From contig DKLL01000157.1 in assembly GCA_002455755.1 (NCBI GenBank), positions 16,012 through 26,609 of the forward strand: 10,598 nt of DNA, written 5' to 3'. Each line of letters opens with the position of its first letter. The stretch's first letter is position 1. The stretch is from Acinetobacter sp. UBA6641. GTDB taxonomy: Bacteria > Pseudomonadota > Gammaproteobacteria > Pseudomonadales > Moraxellaceae. Positions 6,609-10,598 of this stretch are shown here, one piece after another. The notes beneath the pieces were generated by a model. That model saw only the letters and a list, made by a program, of their open reading frames with translations. It was not told the origin of the DNA and did not search any database. The translations under genes were made by a program, and so were the position numbers.

Positions 6609-7190
6609 ATGAAACCGCAAGACTCCTCTCCCTTTTTTTCCCGAACCCAGGCGTCCAAAGCAGATAATCCTCTGTCTCCAGACGGTCGTTTTGGCCGGTT
6701 GAGTTCAATTGGCTGGTATGGGTTTGTGCATTTAATTACTTTTTTTGTCACCATTGCCTTCAGTCTGGCACTGGGCATTTTTAACATGCATACCTTGTCC
6801 ATGGACAATCAGTTCGTCAATACCCTGACAGGAATAGCCGGACTGGGTTTTGTGATTATTCTGGTGCTGTATCTGTATTTTCTGATCGTGATTACGGTAC
6901 GCCGCCTGCATGACCTGAACCGTAGCGGCTGGCTGATCCTGCTTTTTCTGCTGCCACTGGTGAATATCTTTATGGGTCTGTATCTGCTGTTGGGCTCGGG
7001 TAGCAAAGGCCTAAATAACTATGGATTGCCACGTGAAACACCGGTCTGGGAAAAAATATTGGCCTGGCTGATGATCATCATTGCAGTTCTGAGCTTTCTG
7101 GCTTCAGGTAGCATGATCTCTTATCAGTTTGGTACAGGTGAACTGGAAGTCCCTCCACAAGTGATTCAAAAAGGCACGCAATATTTCTAA
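6609..7190 (+). CDS. DUF805 family inner-membrane protein
   Basis: This 193-residue membrane protein belongs to DUF805 (the family of E. coli YhaH/YhaI), whose function is not established. The family marks are GRFGRLSSIGWYGF (26-39) before the first membrane segment, VRRLHDLNRSGW (97-108) between the second and third, and GSGSKGLNNYG (129-139) after the third. Four hydrophobic stretches are visible at about 35-58, 73-96, 108-129 and 147-170. The C-terminal segment and hydrophilic tail after residue 140 go beyond the compact DUF805 core, and the 25-residue polar N-terminus is also an addition. The ATG has GGAA 6 nt upstream. The gene is divergent from acs and is followed 110 nt later by an MscS-family gene on the same strand, which seems to have its own promoter. 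Confidence 0.88.
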   Translation: MKPQDSSPFFSRTQASKADNPLSPDGRFGRLSSIGWYGFVHLITFFVTIAFSLALGIFNMHTLSMDNQFVNTLTGIAGLGFVIILVLYLYFLIVITVRRLHDLNRSGWLILLFLLPLVNIFMGLYLLLGSGSKGLNNYGLPRETPVWEKILAWLMIIIAVLSFLASGSMISYQFGTGELEVPPQVIQKGTQYF

Positions 7191-7206
7191 AGCTGACTGA
7201 CATTTT

Positions 7207-7234
7207 TTGACAAAACAGCAGGCAATGCTACGTT
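7207..7234 (+). promoter_or_regulatory. Predicted promoter of the MscS-family gene
   Basis: A perfect TTGACA (7207-7212) is followed after 16 nt by TACGTT (7229-7234), preceded by TGC, which makes an extended -10. Start of transcription near 7241 would give a 60-nt leader. The elements lie largely within the hairpin at 7210-7238. Confidence 0.5.
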
Positions 7235-7238
7235 TTGT
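7210..7238 (+). terminator. Imperfect hairpin after the DUF805 gene
   Basis: ACAAAAC (7210-7216) pairs with GTTTTGT (7232-7238), extended inward by AGCA/TGCT after a 2-nt bulge, with a 5-nt loop. The following sequence is only moderately T-rich, so it is a weak terminator or an operator over the promoter it overlaps. Confidence 0.35.
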
Positions 7239-7300
7239 TGGTTAAATTTCTGTTCAGTTTCAGGCAAAATGTCCAGCAATGATCATTATCCGGAAAATCT

Positions 7301-8278
7301 GTGGCTGAACAAAAAAATACCTTGAGTGAAGTAACTCAGGATACTTCCAACCTTTTGCATGAAGCAGGTGAAAAAACTGCCCAAACCGTGCTTCAACATA
7401 CTGCAAAATATAATGATGCCTATTCCACCATCGATAAATTCGTCGATGCATTTTGGGAACGCTTGCCTTATATCTGTATTGCATTGGTGGTGTTCAGCAT
7501 TTTTTATTTGCTGTCAAAACTGTTTAAATTTTTTGTCCGTAAAGCCCTCACTGACCGCAGCTATACCAAACAGAACTTGGTGCTGGTTCTAAACCGGGTC
7601 GGCAGTTCTGCCATTATTTTCTTTGGCTTCTTGATTGCGATGGTGATTTCCATTCCGGGATTTACCCCAGGCCAGCTGATGAGTGCCTTGGGGATTGGTT
7701 CGGTTGCAATCGGTTTTGCATTTAAGGATATTTTCCAGAACCTGCTTTCCGGTATTCTCATTTTACTCGGCGAACCGTTCAAAATTGGTGATGACATTAT
7801 CGTATCTGGCATGGAAGGAACGGTGGAAGATATTCAGATTCGTGCGACATTCCTACGTTCACCAGATGGCCGCCGCATCGTGATTCCCAACGCCACGGTA
7901 TATACCAGTGCCGTAACCGTTAATACTGCCTATCCGCGCCGCCGTTGCCAGTTTATAGTGGGGATTGGTTATGAAGATGATGTGCAAAAAGCCAAAAATA
8001 TTATCATGACGATTCTGGACAAGGATCAGTCTATTCTCAGTCAGCCGGCTTTTAGTGTTAACGTAACCCAACTTGCCGACTTCTCGATTAATCTGACTGT
8101 GACCTGGTGGGTGGATACCCAAGAGACCTCTACCGGTAATTCAATCAGTGCAGTTCAAGAACGTGTGATCCAAGCTTTTGCTGAACACAATATTTCGATT
8201 CCTTATCCGGTTCAGGAAGTAAAAGTGTATCGTGGAAATGATGGAGCTGAAATGACCGAGTCAGCACGCGCTAAATAA
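7301..8278 (+). CDS. MscS-family small-conductance mechanosensitive channel
   Basis: This 325-residue protein is an MscS-type channel that would open under membrane tension to release solutes during hypo-osmotic shock. It has an amphipathic N-terminus of about 50 residues and membrane segments near 54-78 and 99-120. The pore-lining third helix runs from about 123 to 153 with the Gly/Ala-rich LGIGSVAIGFAFKDIFQNLLSG. The beta domain follows, with GEPFKIGDDI (157-166) and PDGRRIVIPNATV (188-200), then the alpha-beta domain ending in ISIPYPVQEVKV (298-309). This order matches E. coli MscS, which is 286 residues; the extra length is N-terminal and a short C-terminal tail. The start is GTG at 7301 with GGAA 5 nt upstream, and an in-frame stop just before it rules out earlier starts. 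The last 18 bp overlap the convergent rsmE. It may instead be an uncharacterised paralogue of MscS. Confidence 0.92.
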   Translation: MAEQKNTLSEVTQDTSNLLHEAGEKTAQTVLQHTAKYNDAYSTIDKFVDAFWERLPYICIALVVFSIFYLLSKLFKFFVRKALTDRSYTKQNLVLVLNRVGSSAIIFFGFLIAMVISIPGFTPGQLMSALGIGSVAIGFAFKDIFQNLLSGILILLGEPFKIGDDIIVSGMEGTVEDIQIRATFLRSPDGRRIVIPNATVYTSAVTVNTAYPRRRCQFIVGIGYEDDVQKAKNIIMTILDKDQSILSQPAFSVNVTQLADFSINLTVTWWVDTQETSTGNSISAVQERVIQAFAEHNISIPYPVQEVKVYRGNDGAEMTESARAK

Positions 8279-8974
8279 GCGGCCCAACAGGTAAGGGATT
8301 ACAGTTTCGGTTCGAATAATACGGTTGCCCAGGCTTAAAGCCTGGCAGCCGTTTTTTATCAGTAAATCGACTTCATACGGGATAAAACCGCCTTCTGGTC
8401 CAATCACGATGGTGCAGGGATGATCAATGGCAAAAGGCATGGCCCTTTCTGCATACGGATGTGCCACATAGGCAGGACATTCTGCGCTAACTAGATTTGG
8501 CAGCACATCTTCGACAAAGGGTTTAAAGCGTTTATAGATTTCAACTTGCGGGGCGATGGTATCGCCGGCCTGTTCCAGACCCAGCGTTGTATAGTGGTCT
8601 AACTGCTGTAAAAAGAGCGTTTGCCAGTAACTCTTATCCACGCGATAGCTATGCAGCAAAATCATTTTTTCTACCCCTAAAGTTACGCTATCCATAATTA
8701 AACGGCGTAGCACTTTCGGACGTGGCATGGCAACAATCAAAGTCACGGGAAGCTTAACCGGTACATTTTCTTCTTTGATCGGTTTTAATTTTATCGCCTG
8801 TTCCGTCACTTCCACAATTTCGGTGAGATAACGCTTCCCTTCCCGAATCCCGACTTTTAAGGTATCTCCGACTTGAACAGCAACATGAGTACGTAAATGC
8901 TCAAGCTGACGTTTGCTGGTAATTGACCAGTATTCAGATTCAGTTTGGCGTGGGTCAAGAAGGACGATGTTCAT
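8261..8974 (-). CDS. rsmE: 16S rRNA (uracil(1498)-N3)-methyltransferase
   Basis: RsmE methylates N3 of U1498 in helix 44 of 16S rRNA within the 30S subunit, using S-adenosylmethionine. The 237-residue length fits the family. An N-terminal PUA-like domain (about 1-70) with HLRTHVAVQVGD is followed by a SPOUT knot domain. The SAM-binding knot shows IGPEGGFIPYE (191-201) and SLGNRIIRTETV (214-225). The start ATG at 8974 has GAAG only 3 nt upstream, a short spacing. It lies about 207 nt downstream of waaA on the same strand with no clear terminator between, so the two may be cotranscribed across the intergenic repeat. Its 3' end overlaps mscS by 18 bp and also contains, on the other strand, a terminator for mscS. 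Confidence 0.95.
   Translation of the reverse strand: MNIVLLDPRQTESEYWSITSKRQLEHLRTHVAVQVGDTLKVGIREGKRYLTEIVEVTEQAIKLKPIKEENVPVKLPVTLIVAMPRPKVLRRLIMDSVTLGVEKMILLHSYRVDKSYWQTLFLQQLDHYTTLGLEQAGDTIAPQVEIYKRFKPFVEDVLPNLVSAECPAYVAHPYAERAMPFAIDHPCTIVIGPEGGFIPYEVDLLIKNGCQALSLGNRIIRTETVIPYLLGRLFSAC
8321..8357 (+). terminator. mscS terminator embedded in rsmE coding sequence
   Basis: The left arm 8321-8334 (ACGGTTGCCCAGGC) pairs with the right arm 8340-8352 (GCCTGGCAGCCGT) with one G-U wobble and one bulged C, loop TTAAA, then six T at 8352-8357. This is a strong intrinsic terminator 42 nt after the mscS stop, although the DNA encodes about residues 207-219 of RsmE on the minus strand. Confidence 0.8.
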
Positions 8975-9018
8975 AATCTTCAGCTACAGAATATTTCAAT
9001 ACAATAAGATACGCGGAA

Positions 9019-9109
9019 GGCGACAGGGATGTCGCCCGCAGTGCTGAGGTACAGGATGTACCTTCAGCACTGCAAAAGATTTTTGTTACTTTTAATCTTT
9101 TAAAAGTAA
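9019..9109. repeat. Composite three-hairpin intergenic repeat
   Basis: Three adjacent inverted repeats fill this span: GGCGACA/TGTCGCC (9019-9025 with 9030-9036, loop GGGA); a 16/17-nt pair GCAGTGCTGAGGTACA with its complement (9038-9053 with 9057-9073, one bulged A, loop GGA); and TTACTTTTAA/TTAAAAGTAA (9086-9095 with 9100-9109, loop TCTT). None has a proper T-tail in the minus direction of waaA-rsmE transcription. The layout resembles REP- or MITE-like dispersed intergenic elements; whether copies exist elsewhere cannot be seen here. Confidence 0.65.
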
Positions 9110-9181
9110 AAAGACCTACACGAAAAAATAGGAACTTAACCAGAATTTCGAGGTTGTGACTGCTTTAATACCAAATTATGT

Positions 9182-10462
9182 TTAAAGATATTGATCAATA
9201 ACGCTGATGTGCTTCGCCAGAGATCCTGTGTTTTTCTGCATGATCTGCTGCGCCGCAATGTTTAATCTTTTAGCTTCATCTTGATCTGTTAAAAGCTCAA
9301 TCAAAACCTTCGCTGCCTGATCGGCATCGTCCGCGACTTGCACACCGCCTACAGCGACAAACTCATCGACAATGGTCTGGAAGTTAAAATAATTTTTACC
9401 TAAAACTGTCGGCACATTTAGCGCGATCGGCTCAAGAATATTATGTCCACCGCCCGGCTCATTCAGCGAACCTCCGACAAAACAGACTTGACTGAGGGCA
9501 TACCACAGCCACATCTCACCCATCGAATCGGCCAAATAGACTTGCGTATCCGTTTCTATTTTTTGTCCCAGACTACGACGCTGTATTGAGAGATTCAAAC
9601 TTTGTATGGATTGAAAAACCTCATCAAAGCGTTCTGGATGACGTGGCACCACAATAACCAGCAGTTCTGGATGTTGTGCCAAATCAGGCTTTAAAGCCGT
9701 TAACAGTTTTTGTTCTTCAGGAGCATGGGTACTGGCAAGGGTGATGATTTGACGTGCCGATAAATCCCAATCTTGCTGCAATTGCTGCGCTTTTTGCATA
9801 AAACTTTCAGGGGCATGAATATCAAATTTAATACTGCCAAGCACCTGACTTTTATGCGTGTCCATACCTAAATTGCGGTAACGATCTAAAGTCGCCTGGT
9901 CTTGAGCCAGCAAACGCTCCAACCCCTTCAGCATGCCTTGGGTCAGCCCTTGAACCTTGGCATAGCCTTTAGCCGATTTTTCCGAAAGCCGGGCATTAAT
10001 CAGTAAACATGGCACTTTAAATTGTTGTGCCTGATCGATTAAATTCGGCCAGATTTCAGTTTCGACCAAAGCCAATATTTTAGGCTGATATTGTTGATAA
10101 AAATCCCGCACCAAATGTTTCTGATCGGCAGGTAAATATACGGCCTGAAACAAATGTGCATAAGGGGCTTTTAAAAACAGCGATTTGGCCCGAGCCTGTC
10201 CTGTTTTGGTGGTATTGGTAACCAGTACCGGATGGCCGAGTTTAAGATAATGTTCAATTAAAGGCTGGGCTGCGTTGGTTTCTCCCACCGACACCACATG
10301 AAACCACAGCGCATGCAGGTTTTTCGGCTGTTGAAAAGGACCAAAACGCTCAAGACATTCTTGTTGCAATTGCTCCGTATTCAGCGCACGTTTTTTAATC
10401 TGCCATTTATACAATGGCTTAATTAGAGTAAGTGCCGCGTTGTACCAAAAAGGAGTAGCCAA
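9182..10462 (-). CDS. waaA: 3-deoxy-D-manno-octulosonic acid (Kdo) transferase
   Basis: WaaA (KdtA) transfers Kdo from CMP-Kdo to lipid IVA at the inner face of the cytoplasmic membrane, an early step of lipopolysaccharide core synthesis. The 426-residue chain fits this GT-B enzyme. It has a membrane-associated N-terminus with WYNAALTLIKPLYKW (6-20), VSVGETNAAQPLI (57-69) with the likely catalytic Glu61, VETEIWPNLI (133-142), INARLSEKSAKGY (155-167), VPRHPERF (272-279), and the CMP-sugar site GGSLNEPGGGHNILEP (330-345). The start is TTG at 10462 with GAGG 8 nt upstream; no ATG occurs in the N-terminal region and an in-frame TGA lies 18 nt before, so this start is nearly forced. A good promoter lies just upstream. 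The gene is on the same strand as rsmE, which follows beyond the repeat. Confidence 0.96.
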   Translation of the reverse strand: MATPFWYNAALTLIKPLYKWQIKKRALNTEQLQQECLERFGPFQQPKNLHALWFHVVSVGETNAAQPLIEHYLKLGHPVLVTNTTKTGQARAKSLFLKAPYAHLFQAVYLPADQKHLVRDFYQQYQPKILALVETEIWPNLIDQAQQFKVPCLLINARLSEKSAKGYAKVQGLTQGMLKGLERLLAQDQATLDRYRNLGMDTHKSQVLGSIKFDIHAPESFMQKAQQLQQDWDLSARQIITLASTHAPEEQKLLTALKPDLAQHPELLVIVVPRHPERFDEVFQSIQSLNLSIQRRSLGQKIETDTQVYLADSMGEMWLWYALSQVCFVGGSLNEPGGGHNILEPIALNVPTVLGKNYFNFQTIVDEFVAVGGVQVADDADQAAKVLIELLTDQDEAKRLNIAAQQIMQKNTGSLAKHISVIDQYL

Positions 10463-10494
10463 ACAAGTTGCCTCAAATCATGTTCAATCGGCAA

Positions 10495-10523
10495 AATATA
10501 ACAGAGCAGCCTTCACATGTTAA
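10495..10523 (-). promoter_or_regulatory. waaA: Predicted sigma-70 promoter of waaA
   Basis: On the minus strand TTAACA (10523-10518) and TATATT (10500-10495) are exactly 17 nt apart, each one base from consensus. Transcription would start near 10488, giving a leader of about 26 nt to the TTG start. The spacer contains one arm of the inverted repeat at 10501-10538. Confidence 0.65.
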
Positions 10524-10538
10524 TGAATTCTGCTCTGT
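10501..10538 (-). terminator. Inverted repeat upstream of waaA: terminator of the preceding gene or operator
   Basis: ACAGAGCAG (10501-10509) pairs exactly with CTGCTCTGT (10530-10538). TTCA/TGAA pair inside after a 2x2 internal loop. On the minus strand it is followed by TTATATTTT, so it can serve as a terminator for a gene ending near 10573. It also overlaps the -35 and spacer of the waaA promoter. Confidence 0.5.
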
Positions 10539-10572
10539 GACATCATTTATTCTGTTTTATGGACGTAGCTGC

Positions 10573-10598
10573 TTAACTTTCAGCAAGCTGTTTATTCA
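10573..10598 (-). CDS. Possible C-terminal end of a further minus-strand gene
   Basis: One minus-strand frame reads NKQLAES followed by TAA at 10575-10573, with the terminator-like repeat 35 nt beyond. Only eight codons are visible, so this rests mainly on the position of the hairpin. No product can be named. Confidence 0.25.

Noticed and set aside
9019..9109. CRISPR-like array
   Set aside because: The elements are three different hairpins, not equal direct repeats with spacers.
9086..9109. Terminator of waaA
   Set aside because: On the minus strand the stem is followed by A-rich, not T-rich, sequence.
1..10598. A defence system, prophage or toxin-antitoxin module
   Set aside because: No nuclease, integrase, phage structural or recognisable toxin-antitoxin family is present; the two small orphan proteins lack features of known toxins or antitoxins.
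1..10598. tRNA or rRNA genes
   Set aside because: No cloverleaf with a conserved T-loop or rRNA-like stretch was noticed in the intergenic regions by eye.

Overview
The window most resembles a chromosomal segment of an Acinetobacter-like gammaproteobacterium (Moraxellaceae). The reasons are a moderately AT-rich composition, the style of the proteins (PQQ-dependent sugar dehydrogenase, SfnB/DszC-type flavin monooxygenase, WaaA, RsmE), and intergenic hairpins built on an ACAGGATGT core. The genus is inferred from memory of such sequences and was not tested by a search.

Layout, left to right. Bases 1-1049 (+) hold the 3' part of a sorbosone-dehydrogenase-type PQQ enzyme, closed by a strong hairpin terminator at 1077-1103. 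From about 1240 to 3060 the sequence becomes much more AT-rich. It carries a cold-shock gene (1864-2079, +) with a promoter and a roughly 160-nt leader, a near-ideal terminator, and two small orphan genes (2178-2405 and 2474-2671, +) whose products share a C-terminal D-G-x5-S-x3-L-F pattern. On the minus strand follow an SfnB/DszC-like monooxygenase (4245-3064) and acetyl-CoA synthetase acs (6320-4377), each with its own terminator. Divergent from acs is a DUF805 membrane protein (6609-7190, +), followed by an MscS-family channel (7301-8278, +). The channel gene overlaps the convergent rsmE (8974-8261, -) by 18 bp. Upstream of rsmE lies a three-hairpin intergenic repeat (9019-9109), then waaA/kdtA (10462-9182, -), and at the right edge possibly the last codons of another minus-strand gene.

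Most genes are housekeeping or central metabolism: acetate activation (acs), Kdo transfer to lipid A (waaA), 16S rRNA methylation (rsmE), osmotic protection (MscS) and periplasmic sugar or aldehyde oxidation (PQQ enzyme). They are not one pathway. The least explained part is the AT-rich csp region with its orphan small genes and a csp leader that can form competing RNA pairings, one of which would cover the Shine-Dalgarno site. Other points of interest are a terminator for mscS buried inside rsmE, two places where a promoter sits inside a hairpin (mscS and waaA), and a recurrent ACAGGATGT-cored palindrome seen four times.
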